The position numbers and the translations under genes were made by a program. 64,000 nucleotides of DNA from JAGTVG01 sp942491935 (lineage in GTDB: Bacteria; Bacteroidota; Bacteroidia; Cytophagales; Cyclobacteriaceae), in the NCBI GenBank assembly GCA_942491935.1, contig CALOCZ010000010.1, forward strand, positions 6,462 through 70,461. The letters are read 5' to 3'. The notes beneath the pieces are model-generated. The model saw only the letters and a program-made list of their open reading frames with translations, had not been told where the DNA came from and did not search any database. Shown here in pieces: positions 18,464 to 27,299 of the stretch (the first letter of the stretch is position 1; the number at the start of each line of letters is the position of its first letter).

Positions 18464-19076
18464 ATGAAAATACTTGCGATCGGCCGGAACTATGTAGAAC
18501 ATATCAAAGAGTTAAATAACGAAAGGCCGGATGAACCTGTCATTTTTACCAAACCAGACACCGCACTGGTAAGGAATAATCAACCTTTTTATTTCCCGGA
18601 TTTTTCAAACGATATACATTATGAAGTGGAATTAGTACTTCGATTATGTAAAATGGGGAAAAATATAAACGAGAAATTTGCACATACATACTACGATGCG
18701 ATTGGATTGGGTATTGATTTTACTGCTCGGGATCTCCAGACAAAAGCAAAAGATAAAGGCCTACCATGGGCTCTTGCTAAAGGATTTGACGGATCAGCTC
18801 CGGTATCTGAATTTCTTCCATTAAGTGACTTTCAGGATATTAATAATATTAACTTCTCACTTGAAGTGGATGGTAAGTTAAAACAGCAGGGAAACTCATC
18901 ATTAATGTTATTTAGTTTCAACTAAATTATTGTCATATATATTCAAATTTATTACTCTTAGAAGTGGTGATCTGATATTTACCGGAACACCAAAAGGAGT
19001 TGGCCCGATAAAAATTGGCAGCAAACTTGCGGGGTATATAGAAGACCAAAAGCTATTGAATGTTGAAATCAAGTAA
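18464..19076 (+). pseudogene. Fumarylacetoacetate (FAA) hydrolase family gene with a +1 frameshift
   Basis: The first 153 codons read as the N-terminal three quarters of a small FAA hydrolase (FAHD1/YcgM type, acylpyruvate hydrolase): MKILAIGRNYVEHIKELNNE, then PVIFTKPDTALV, DIHYEVELVLRL (metal ligands), DFTARDLQ and WALAKGFDGSAPV. The frame stops at 18923. Dropping one base there (the T of AACTAAATT) gives a continuous reading, LLSYIFKFITLRSGD then LIFTGTPKGVGPI, to a stop at 19074-19076, about 203 residues in all, the normal family length. So one inserted base breaks the gene. The 3' end overlaps the start of the M23 peptidase gene by 17 bases. Confidence 0.85.
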
Positions 19077-20973
19077 AGTAATATACTATATCGCTTTATT
19101 ATTTCTAAGTATTAATTTGTTCAGCCAGGAATTAAAAGATGATGAAAACTATTTTTTCCCGGTTCGGCCAAATGAGAATAACTATTTGTCCGGCACTATG
19201 GGTGAAATCCGGGCCACTCACTTTCATGCTGGGATGGATATTAAGACCAGTGGGAGATCAGGTTTGCCTGTTTATGCAACCCGGGGTGGACATGTAAGCA
19301 GGATAAAAGTCTCATCAGGAGGATATGGCCATGCCTTGTATATATTACACCCAAATGGAGAAACTTCCGTGTATGGACATTTGCTTAGGTTCAGCGAAGA
19401 TATTGGAAATTATGTTCGGGAACAGCAATATGAAAAAGAATCATTCCAGGTTGATCTGTTTCCAGACAAAAGTGCATTTCAGATAAAAAAAGGGGATCTT
19501 ATTGGATTATCTGGGAATACCGGATCTTCCCAGGGGCCACATCTTCACTTTGAAATCAGGGATGAAAATCAGCGCCCACAAAATCCTTTAAAGAAAAATT
19601 TCAGTGAGATAAAGGATAACATCCCTCCTGTTGTTTATGAATTTGCATTGAAGACTATGGATATAAACTCCAGGATAAATAATGAATTTGGAAGGATTGA
19701 ATATAAGGTCAATAAGAACGGCAATGAATATTCTTTTGATACGCCAATAGAAGTGAATGGGAAAATAGGGCTACAGATCAAAGCCTATGATAAATTTAAT
19801 GGTGCCCTGAACAGGAATGGAATTCCATATATATCAGTTATGCTGGATAATGAAAGAATCTTTTCTGTCCAGATTGATTCTTTTAGTTTCAGTGATACCC
19901 GCCATGTGGTCAATTATTATGATTTTGAAGCAAGAAGAAACAAAAATGGTACTTTTCAGAAAATGTACGTGGATGACGGGAATAAACTTCCTTTTTATCC
20001 TGAGGTAAAAAACAAAGGCATCATTGTGATCAATGATGAGGAAACACATAATGTAAAAGTAAATCTAAAGGATGTTTATGGTAATGAATCTACTTTTTCG
20101 TTCACCTTAAAAGGAACTGAGCCTCTAACACAGGTGACAAAAATTACAGATCGTTCTTCAGATAAGATTATTACCCAGCTATTTGAAAGATATTTGAAAA
20201 TTACAGCTCCCATTTCATCTGGGACTGCAAATCATTGTTTACTATATTCCAATAGAATGATGTATGAAATAATTCCTTCATACCATTCAGAAAATCATGC
20301 TGTATATATATGGGATATGAATCTGGGGCTTCCGGATTCTTTAAATGTCTGCGATATTTCAAAAGATCTGAATTATGAAGTCATGGTACCATCTACAGTC
20401 GATTTTAATTTTTACAATAAGGTTTTCGATATTCGTTCATCTCGAAGGTCACTGTACGATACATTATACCTCGAAGCTGAATATAATATTCTTCCGGATA
20501 AGTATGCTGAAATATTTACAATCGGCAATACAAAAACACCCTTGGCAAATCCAATTCGAATAACTTTCAAACCAAGATTAGATTACACCATATCAGAAAA
20601 ATATGCTCTATATAGCACTGTGGATTATAATCACTTTTCATTCCTGGGAAACAATTGGGATAATAATGAGATCACCATTTCTACTAAATCTCTTGGTTCC
20701 TACACCATTCTTGAAGACACCATCAAACCTAGTATTAAACCTTTACAACTCGACAGAAAGAAGGTAAGTTTTAAAATTGATGATGACTTGTCTGGAATCA
20801 AGGTTTACAAAGCGTTTTTAAATGATGAATGGATATTGATGCATTATGATCCAAAACGAAAACTTATCTGGTCTGAAACATTAAAACCAAACAATCCGTT
20901 AGTAGGGGCGTTTAAATTAACAGTAGAAGACAACGTAGGAAATATTAAAGAATACGAAGTTCGGATTGAATAA
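19060..20973 (+). CDS. M23 family metallopeptidase (LytM domain)
   Basis: 637 residues with a signal peptide (SINLFSQ near residue 23). The LytM/M23 domain is at the N-terminal end: H56 and D60 in THFHAGMD, and H161 and H163 in GPHLHFEIRD, which together are the zinc ligands and catalytic His. GNTGSSQGPH before the last pair is typical. The long C-terminal part (about 190-637) is beta-rich, with Ig-like spacing and no motif I know. The enzyme should cut peptidoglycan cross-links or be a scaffold in the periplasm. The start overlaps the end of the FAA gene, so translation may be coupled. The peroxiredoxin gene follows within 20 bases. Confidence 0.93.
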   Translation: MLKSSKVIYYIALLFLSINLFSQELKDDENYFFPVRPNENNYLSGTMGEIRATHFHAGMDIKTSGRSGLPVYATRGGHVSRIKVSSGGYGHALYILHPNGETSVYGHLLRFSEDIGNYVREQQYEKESFQVDLFPDKSAFQIKKGDLIGLSGNTGSSQGPHLHFEIRDENQRPQNPLKKNFSEIKDNIPPVVYEFALKTMDINSRINNEFGRIEYKVNKNGNEYSFDTPIEVNGKIGLQIKAYDKFNGALNRNGIPYISVMLDNERIFSVQIDSFSFSDTRHVVNYYDFEARRNKNGTFQKMYVDDGNKLPFYPEVKNKGIIVINDEETHNVKVNLKDVYGNESTFSFTLKGTEPLTQVTKITDRSSDKIITQLFERYLKITAPISSGTANHCLLYSNRMMYEIIPSYHSENHAVYIWDMNLGLPDSLNVCDISKDLNYEVMVPSTVDFNFYNKVFDIRSSRRSLYDTLYLEAEYNILPDKYAEIFTIGNTKTPLANPIRITFKPRLDYTISEKYALYSTVDYNHFSFLGNNWDNNEITISTKSLGSYTILEDTIKPSIKPLQLDRKKVSFKIDDDLSGIKVYKAFLNDEWILMHYDPKRKLIWSETLKPNNPLVGAFKLTVEDNVGNIKEYEVRIE

Positions 20974-20990
20974 AAATTAAATATAATCTT

Positions 20991-21440
20991 CTGAAATTAA
21001 AGGAAGGGGACAAAGCTCCAAGTTTCGAATCTACAGATCAGGATGGCAATAAGGTAAAATTATCAGATTTTGCAGGCAATAAGGTTGTAATGTATTTCTA
21101 CCCAAAAGACAATACACCCGGATGTACGGCAGAAGCATGCAATCTGAGAGACAATTATGCTCAATTCACATCAAAAGGATATGAAATCCTGGGTGTGAGT
21201 TCTGATTCAGAGAAATCACATCAGAAGTTCATTGACAAATATGAACTTCCTTTCAGGTTACTTGCTGATGTTGATAAGAGCATTCATGAATCATATGGTA
21301 CCTGGGTGGAGAAGTCTATGTATGGACGAAAATACATGGGAACGGCAAGAGTAACCTTTATTATTGATGAAAATGGCGTAATTGAGAAAATTATAGAAAA
21401 GGTTAAAACCAAAGATCATACGGCCCAGATACTTGATTAA
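20991..21440 (+). CDS. bcp: Thioredoxin-dependent thiol peroxidase (Bcp/PrxQ type), non-ATG start
   Basis: The frame encodes a complete Bcp: LKEGDKAPSFESTDQDG, KLSDFAGNKVVMYFYPKD, then TPGCTAEACNLRDN with the peroxidatic Cys in PGCT and the resolving Cys five residues on. The end (KTKDHTAQILD) is also complete. No ATG, GTG or TTG precedes the conserved N-terminus in frame; the stop before it is at 20967-20969. The only options are CTG at 20991 (149 residues, the usual length), ATT at 20976 or ATA at 20970. The first ATG, at 21090, would remove the first 33 residues of the fold. I place the start at CTG. The enzyme reduces hydroperoxides in the cytoplasm using thioredoxin. Confidence 0.85.
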   Translation: MKLKEGDKAPSFESTDQDGNKVKLSDFAGNKVVMYFYPKDNTPGCTAEACNLRDNYAQFTSKGYEILGVSSDSEKSHQKFIDKYELPFRLLADVDKSIHESYGTWVEKSMYGRKYMGTARVTFIIDENGVIEKIIEKVKTKDHTAQILD

Positions 21441-21504
21441 AAGGGCATAGGCTGATCAAGGGTATTAAAGCTCTATAATTTCGGAATTCAATTAAACTTT
21501 AGCT

Positions 21505-22914
21505 ATGTCAGATTGTATTACATTCCGAAAGGTTCTCAGAACATTAGGGATTATATTGTTAATAAATATATTATCCTCCTTTGTTTATGGGCAGGAATAT
21601 GAGCAAAAACCACCCGATAAAACCCGAATACTATTTCTATTAGATGGTTCAGGTAGTATGCTTGCAGAATGGGGCCCTACCCTAAAGATAAATGTTGCAA
21701 AAAAATTTCTCGCCGAGTTTGTAGATTCACTAAGAAGCGACACAGATCTTGAGCTCGCACTTAGAGTATACGGTCATCAATATCACAGAAAGTATCAAAG
21801 ATGTGATGATAGCAAACTTGAGGTTCCTTTTGGGAAGGATAACCACACTAAACTAATTCAAAAATTAAATCAGGTCAATCCACAGGGCACAACGCCTCTG
21901 GCCTATTCACTTGAACAGGCTGGTGGGGATTTTCCAAAAGATGAGAATTCGAGGAATATTATAATAATTATTACTGATGGAATAGAATCTTGTGAAGGTG
22001 ATCCTTGCAGTGTCTCTTTAGAATTGCAGAAGCAGAATATCTTTTTGAAACCTTTTATTATAGGGATCGGTATGGAGAAAAGCTTTGAGGAACAATTTGG
22101 ATGCATGGGGCAATATTTTGATGCAGAAAATATTGCAGGTTTCAGATCCGTTTTAAAGAAATCAATCGACCAGACACTGGAAAAAACAACTGTGAGCATA
22201 GAATTGCTGGACCATGAAAACAATCCAAGCATTTCAGATATTAATATAACCTTCGTTAATGATTTTACGGGTAACGCTACCTATGATTTCGTTCATTATC
22301 TTGATCCATATGGAAAGCCAGATAGTGTGGAAGTTGATGCTGTGATTTCATATGATATTAGGGTAAACACACTGCCCCCGGTTATTGAAGATGATCCTGA
22401 GATTATTCCCGGCAAACATAATGTGATAAGGATAAAATGCCCCCAGGGATCTCTGGAGATCAGTCAAAAAAACCATTCAGAATACAAAAAAGACGTAGAG
22501 GTACTGGTATTCAGGAAAGGAGACGATCGGATTCTTAAATCCCTGGATATTGAGGAAGTACATGATTTCCTGGCAGGAAAATATGATATCCGTATAACGA
22601 CATTACCTATGATAGAATTATTGGACATCCCTGTTATTCCAAAGGAATTTAACAGAATTGAAATTCCAGCTCCGGGTATAATAAATATAAAAAGTAGTTT
22701 TACAGGAATTGGCAGTATATATTTACTGCTTGATGATGGTTCATCTGAATGGATCTATAATCTCCCAGATAATAAAGCAGAAAACTCTATCGCATTACAA
22801 CCTGGGTATTACAAACTGGTATTTCGAAGTAAAAATGCTTTGGGCAGTAAATATTCTAAGATCAAAACCTTCACAATTCAATCAGGAAGAACCATTGATC
22901 TTGTATTGAACTAA
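21505..22914 (+). CDS. Secreted von Willebrand factor A (VWA) domain protein
   Basis: 469 residues with a signal peptide (to about residue 29, FVYGQ). The VWA domain runs from about 40 to 225 and has the MIDAS metal site: DGSGSM (residues 47-52), the later TTPLAYSL threonine and the IITDGIESC aspartate. The C-terminal 240 residues are beta-rich and look like repeated Ig-like or carboxypeptidase-regulatory-like modules. It probably binds a protein partner in the envelope. The stop is two bases before the aminotransferase start, a close spacing that implies one transcript, though no shared pathway is evident. Confidence 0.88.
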   Translation: MSDCITFRKVLRTLGIILLINILSSFVYGQEYEQKPPDKTRILFLLDGSGSMLAEWGPTLKINVAKKFLAEFVDSLRSDTDLELALRVYGHQYHRKYQRCDDSKLEVPFGKDNHTKLIQKLNQVNPQGTTPLAYSLEQAGGDFPKDENSRNIIIIITDGIESCEGDPCSVSLELQKQNIFLKPFIIGIGMEKSFEEQFGCMGQYFDAENIAGFRSVLKKSIDQTLEKTTVSIELLDHENNPSISDINITFVNDFTGNATYDFVHYLDPYGKPDSVEVDAVISYDIRVNTLPPVIEDDPEIIPGKHNVIRIKCPQGSLEISQKNHSEYKKDVEVLVFRKGDDRILKSLDIEEVHDFLAGKYDIRITTLPMIELLDIPVIPKEFNRIEIPAPGIINIKSSFTGIGSIYLLLDDGSSEWIYNLPDNKAENSIALQPGYYKLVFRSKNALGSKYSKIKTFTIQSGRTIDLVLN

Positions 22915-22916
22915 GA

Positions 22917-24137
22917 ATGAAAAAGGGAGTTTCCGAAAATAAAAGACTTTTTTACGATCACCTGGCACAGACTACTGATTTCCCTATGGGCCTGGAAGTC
23001 GATAAGGCTGAAGGAATTTATATTTTTGATAAAAATGGGAAAGCTTATATTGACATGATATCCGGCATATCGGTTAACAATATCGGTCATTCTCATCCTC
23101 AGGTAATAGAAGCCATACATAATCAACTGAAAAAGCATATGCACGTGATGGCATATGGGGAGTTTATCCAGGACGCTCAATCGCAATTGGCAGAAAAACT
23201 TTCAGAGATCCTTCCTTCAAAACTAGATTGTTTTTACCTGGTCAATTCGGGTACTGAAGCCAATGAAGGAGCTATTAAGCTGGCTAAAAGATATACAGGC
23301 AGAACAGAAATCATTTCCTGTTTTAACTCATATCATGGCAATACTTCAGGATCATTAAGTGTCACCGGCAATGAAAACAAAAAATATGCCTTCAGGCCAC
23401 TAATACCGGGAATCAGGTTTATTCATTTCAACAAAATGACTGATTTGGATCTGATAACCGATAAAACAGCTGCTGTTATCATTGAGCCCATACAAGGTGA
23501 TGCAGGCGTCAGGATCCCATCTAATGCCTATATGCAGGCTTTACGGAAAAGATGCGATGAAACTGGTACTTTATTGATATTTGATGAAGTACAAACTGGT
23601 TTCGGCAGAACAGGAAAATGGTTTGCTTTTGAACATTATAACATTGTACCGGACATTTTAACACTTGCCAAAGCAATGGGTGGTGGAATGCCTATTGGCG
23701 CTTTTATTTCAAACCGGGAAGTAATGAACTCACTTACACATCAGCCACCATTGGGTCATATTACAACATTTGGTGGTCACCCTGTGAATTGCGCAGCTGC
23801 GAGAGCCACAATAGAAGTACTACAAAAGGAAAAGATAATTTCAGAAGTAGAAGAAAAAGGGAGATTACTTGAATCACTTTTAAAGCATACAGCAATTCTT
23901 GAGATCAGGAGGATTGGTCTTATGATGGCCATTGAGTTTGAAAATGCCGGAATAGTAAAGGACATAGTTAACGAATGCCTGAAGGAAGGGATCATTACCT
24001 TCTGGTTTTTATCAACAGCTAACAGTTTCAGGCTTGCACCACCCTTGATAATTACCAGAGAGCAGATAAAAGAAGCAGCAAGAAAGATTGTTGTAGCGAT
24101 TGACAAAGCCCTGATTAAGAATAATGAGCAGGTTTAA
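22917..24137 (+). CDS. Class III PLP-dependent aminotransferase (aspartate aminotransferase family)
   Basis: 406 residues, a complete class III (ornithine/acetylornithine/GABA type) aminotransferase. The marks are VNSGTEANEGAIKLAKRYTGR (cofactor phosphate region), YHGNTSGSLSVTG, IIEPIQGDAGVR, LIFDEVQTGFGRTGKWFAFEH, and K252 in LAKAMGGGMPIGAF as the PLP lysine. The reaction is transfer of an amino group between a terminal amine or amino acid and a keto acid. The exact substrate is open: it is not diagnostic for ArgD or GabT. It starts two bases after the VWA gene stop. Confidence 0.92.
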   Translation: MKKGVSENKRLFYDHLAQTTDFPMGLEVDKAEGIYIFDKNGKAYIDMISGISVNNIGHSHPQVIEAIHNQLKKHMHVMAYGEFIQDAQSQLAEKLSEILPSKLDCFYLVNSGTEANEGAIKLAKRYTGRTEIISCFNSYHGNTSGSLSVTGNENKKYAFRPLIPGIRFIHFNKMTDLDLITDKTAAVIIEPIQGDAGVRIPSNAYMQALRKRCDETGTLLIFDEVQTGFGRTGKWFAFEHYNIVPDILTLAKAMGGGMPIGAFISNREVMNSLTHQPPLGHITTFGGHPVNCAAARATIEVLQKEKIISEVEEKGRLLESLLKHTAILEIRRIGLMMAIEFENAGIVKDIVNECLKEGIITFWFLSTANSFRLAPPLIITREQIKEAARKIVVAIDKALIKNNEQV

Positions 24138-24361
24138 GTCATAACGATTGAGGTTCATTAATCCGATGGGATTAAGGCTTCTGTTTATTTTAATCTTTCC
24201 CGGATCACAATTCTTTAATTTATTGTGTCTTGTATTTTTATTGGACATGATAGGCTCCGACTTTTAACGAATAACCTATCCCTTCATTAAATACTAAATT
24301 ATTGGTCCTTATAATATAAGAATCATTCCCTGCAATGTTCAAATATTTAGGTTCATTCATT

Positions 24362-24369
24362 TATCTTTG
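24362..24369 (+). promoter_or_regulatory. Probable -7 promoter box for tyrS
   Basis: TATCTTTG, a full match to TAnnTTTG, with the start codon 24 bases downstream. No clear TTG box lies at the preferred distance upstream. The rest of the gap 24138-24361 shows no gene. Confidence 0.5.
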
Positions 24370-24392
24370 CGTTTTGTTAGAATTATAAATAG

Positions 24393-25676
24393 ATGATTGA
24401 TTTTGTAGAAGAACTTGCTTGGCGTGGCCTTATCCATGATATAATGCCGGGAACTGACGAACAGTTAAAAAAAGAAAGAACTCTTGGTTATATTGGATTT
24501 GACCCAACAGCGGATTCACTACATATTGGCAGCCTGGTTCCTGTTATGTTATTGGTTCATTTCCAGAGAGCGGGTCATAAGCCAATAGCCCTGGTTGGCG
24601 GTGCAACAGGCATGGTTGGTGATCCATCTGGAAAATCTTCAGAGAGGCAGTTATTATCTGTAGAGCAGATCCAGGCCAATATTGAGGGGCAAAGGAAGCA
24701 ACTGGAAAAATTTCTGGATTTCGACTGTGGTGAATCATCAGCGGAGATTGTGAATAATTATGAATGGTTCAAGGAGTTTAATATTCTTCATTTCATTCGC
24801 GATGTCGGAAAGCATATTTCTGTCAACTATATGATGGCTAAAGAATCAGTAAAGAAAAGGCTGGAATCTGGAATGTCATTTACAGAATTCACTTATCAGC
24901 TTATACAGGGATATGATTTTTACTGGCTTTACAAGAACAGAGGTCTTAAACTTCAAATGGGCGGAAGTGATCAGTGGGGCAATATCGTGACAGGTACCGA
25001 ATTGATCAGAAGAAAAGATGGTGGCGAGGCTTTTGCTTTAACGGCCCCATTGGTTAAAAAGGCTGATGGATCTAAATTTGGCAAATCCGAAGGAGGTAAC
25101 GTATGGCTTGATCCTGAAAGAACCACGCCCTATAAGTTCTATCAATATTGGCTGAATAGTTCCGATGAGGATGCCAGTAATTACATCAGGATATTTACCT
25201 TATTTGATAAGGATCAAATTGAAGCACTGGAGAAGGAACACATAGAAGCCCCGCATCTTCGAATTTTACAAAAAACCCTTGCGGAAGACCTTACTACAAG
25301 AATTCACAGTAAGCAGGAACTTGATACGGCTTTAAAAGCCTCCAACATTCTTTTTGGACGGTCGACAACAGAACAACTTAATGAAATAGACGAAAAGACA
25401 CTATTATCTGTTTTTGATGGAGTACCTCAAACTGTAATCAGTAAAAATGAGCTTAATAGTGCTGAGGATGTGACATCATTATTGTCTGTTTCTACCAATG
25501 GCATCATATTTAATTCTAAGGGTGAAGCCCGCAGGATGATCAAAGGTGGTGGTGTCAGTATAAACAAGGAAAAAATCAGCAATCCTGATGATAAATCAGA
25601 TTTTAGCCTACTGAATGGGAAATACCTGTTAGTCCAGAAGGGGAAAAAGAACTATTATCTTGTAATTGTACAATAA
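24393..25676 (+). CDS. tyrS: Tyrosine--tRNA ligase
   Basis: 427 residues, the full length of bacterial TyrRS. It charges tRNA-Tyr in the cytoplasm. Class I marks are present: HIGS at 44-47 (LHIGSLVPV) and the KMSKS-type loop KFGKS (228-232). Tyrosine-binding segments are LIQGYDFYWLY and MGGSDQWGNI. A C-terminal S4 RNA-binding domain starts near residue 355 (GEARRMIKGGGVSINKEKI). The gene has its own promoter box and is followed by an unrelated lipoprotein gene. Confidence 0.98.
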   Translation: MIDFVEELAWRGLIHDIMPGTDEQLKKERTLGYIGFDPTADSLHIGSLVPVMLLVHFQRAGHKPIALVGGATGMVGDPSGKSSERQLLSVEQIQANIEGQRKQLEKFLDFDCGESSAEIVNNYEWFKEFNILHFIRDVGKHISVNYMMAKESVKKRLESGMSFTEFTYQLIQGYDFYWLYKNRGLKLQMGGSDQWGNIVTGTELIRRKDGGEAFALTAPLVKKADGSKFGKSEGGNVWLDPERTTPYKFYQYWLNSSDEDASNYIRIFTLFDKDQIEALEKEHIEAPHLRILQKTLAEDLTTRIHSKQELDTALKASNILFGRSTTEQLNEIDEKTLLSVFDGVPQTVISKNELNSAEDVTSLLSVSTNGIIFNSKGEARRMIKGGGVSINKEKISNPDDKSDFSLLNGKYLLVQKGKKNYYLVIVQ

Positions 25677-25718
25677 TATAAGGTTACTTTTTAAGTTATA
25701 CTTATATACAATTATATT

Positions 25719-26243
25719 ATGATGAAGAAGCTATTATTTTATCTCGGAATTGTTCTAACCAGCTCGTACCTGGCATTTTTATCTTCCTGCTGCACAGATT
25801 GTGATATGGAAAGTGAAAACATCTTTAACCTGGAATCACTCGCCGTGGATCCTTCCGCTGACATAAATGATAATTTTATAGTAACCTATGGGGTTACTAC
25901 AGAAGGATTTCCTCAGTTTCTGTTCGACATATACTTATCGAATGATGATCAGTTAGATGCCGGGGATTTGAAGATAGCTGATGGCCTGGCGGATACGGAT
26001 ACCAGTCCTGGATCAAATAAGATCTATACCAATAAGGTCTATTTCAGGACTGCACTGGAACCCGGTACGAATGCCATTAAATTTACTCACAGTTTTGATC
26101 AGATGAACTGGGAAGGTACAGCCACTACCGAAGAAAATCTATCTGGAAAGATAAAGTATATTATTGGTCGATTTTATCACACACAGGGATTACAGATCAT
26201 GACTTTAACCACAAGGTTAAGCGTTCGTGTAAATTTTGAATAA
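25719..26243 (+). CDS. Unknown lipoprotein
   Basis: 174 residues starting MMKKLLFYLGIVLTSSYLAF. The lipobox is LSSC with Cys24, and an extra Cys follows at once (CCTDCD). The remaining part is an acidic, beta-rich domain (NIFNLESLAVDP, YLSNDDQLDAGDLKI, GTNAIKFTHSFDQ) with no family I can name; the pattern resembles an Ig-like CARDB-type domain. It is probably anchored in the outer or inner membrane. It lies 42 bases after tyrS. Confidence 0.75.
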   Translation: MMKKLLFYLGIVLTSSYLAFLSSCCTDCDMESENIFNLESLAVDPSADINDNFIVTYGVTTEGFPQFLFDIYLSNDDQLDAGDLKIADGLADTDTSPGSNKIYTNKVYFRTALEPGTNAIKFTHSFDQMNWEGTATTEENLSGKIKYIIGRFYHTQGLQIMTLTTRLSVRVNFE

Positions 26244-26317
26244 ATAATTAAGCAGCTTAACGGTGTTCCTTTAACCGCCTGGAGGATCTTTCTAAAAAGG
26301 TTCTTGTTAACCAATGG

Positions 26318-26389
26318 GATCTGATAACTCTCTTATTAAACGATCTGATTGATATCTCACTCATGGATCTGATCATGCACTTTCTCCCT
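26318..26389. repeat. Degenerate 24-base tandem repeat in the gap after the lipoprotein gene
   Basis: Three units of exactly 24 bases start at 26318, 26342 and 26366, each opening with GATCTGAT and followed by diverged sequence. Weaker copies continue: GATC or ATCT near 26285, 26413, 26439, 26459 and 26487. On the minus strand the units read as an eight-residue Ile-Arg-Ser repeat in one frame, but stops interrupt it. The rest of the 26244-26524 gap has no gene I can support. Confidence 0.5.
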
Positions 26390-26524
26390 TATTGACTGGA
26401 TATTGTGCGTCTAATCTAAACCGATTTGAACATACCCTCGATCGTTTTCTCACTAACGGATCTATTTGTTGTCTTTCTAAAAGTGCTGATCGTGCTCTAA
26501 TCAACAGGTTTGAAGGACTATTCC

Positions 26525-27298
26525 TTATACAGTCTGACCACTATCCTTAATAGTTTTAATCATTGCCTCATTCTCTAGAGCATACCTATAACCTATTTCG
26601 AACATTTCCTTTGATTTGGCAAAATCAAACGCACCATATTTTTTCAACTCGTAAGGCTCCAGAAAGAGGTCACAGTTTTTCTTTCTGTTTTCTACATTTC
26701 CATTAATTGCGATAAGAAATGTTCTTTCCAATAATCCCTTCATGTTCCCTGTATCATATTCCTCGTCCACAGGATTACAGTGCAAGCCTATGATTTTATC
26801 GCAATGTCCAATTAACGGGTCGATAGGCATATTATTTGTAATGCCTCCATCGATATATTGTTTGTTATCTATTTCAACTGGAGAAAAGATTACTGGAATG
26901 GCTGATGAAGCCATAACCGATCTGATCAGGGATCCTGAGGAAAAGAAAGTTGAGCGGCCATTATTAACATTAGTTGCACAGATATACATAGGGATCTTTA
27001 ACGAATCAAAAGAATCAGTGGGCAGTAGAGAATTGAAGAAATCATATGTTTTCTCAAGAGTCAGCAGGCCTGAACGTGTAAAAGCAGGCCTAAGGATCTG
27101 AAATAGCTTGGTCTTCTGAACAATTCCCAGAATTTCCTCTGGTTTGTATCCATAAGCGTATAAAGCCCCAATAATGGAACCTGCACTGCTTCCTGAAATT
27201 ATATCGGGATGAATACCAAATTCTTCAAGTGCTTTCAGTATACCGATATGAGCAATTCCTCGTGATCCACCTCCCGATAAAGCAATCCCTATTTTCAT
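26525..27298 (-). CDS. Patatin-like phospholipase
   Basis: 257 residues. The patatin fold is complete: the glycine-rich oxyanion loop GGGSRG (residues 9-14), the nucleophile serine S38 in GSSAG and the catalytic D150 in DGG (YIDGGITNNMP). Such enzymes release fatty acids from membrane lipids. There is no signal peptide, so it acts in the cytoplasm or at the inner face of the membrane (RssA/YjjU-like). It lies one base after the MBL-fold hydrolase gene and is translated with it. Confidence 0.93.
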   Translation of the reverse strand: MKIGIALSGGGSRGIAHIGILKALEEFGIHPDIISGSSAGSIIGALYAYGYKPEEILGIVQKTKLFQILRPAFTRSGLLTLEKTYDFFNSLLPTDSFDSLKIPMYICATNVNNGRSTFFSSGSLIRSVMASSAIPVIFSPVEIDNKQYIDGGITNNMPIDPLIGHCDKIIGLHCNPVDEEYDTGNMKGLLERTFLIAINGNVENRKKNCDLFLEPYELKKYGAFDFAKSKEMFEIGYRYALENEAMIKTIKDSGQTV

Positions 27299-27299
27299 T

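Noticed and set aside
24012..24248. Minus-strand ORF at the end of the aminotransferase
   Set aside because: Antisense shadow of the aminotransferase, without independent support.
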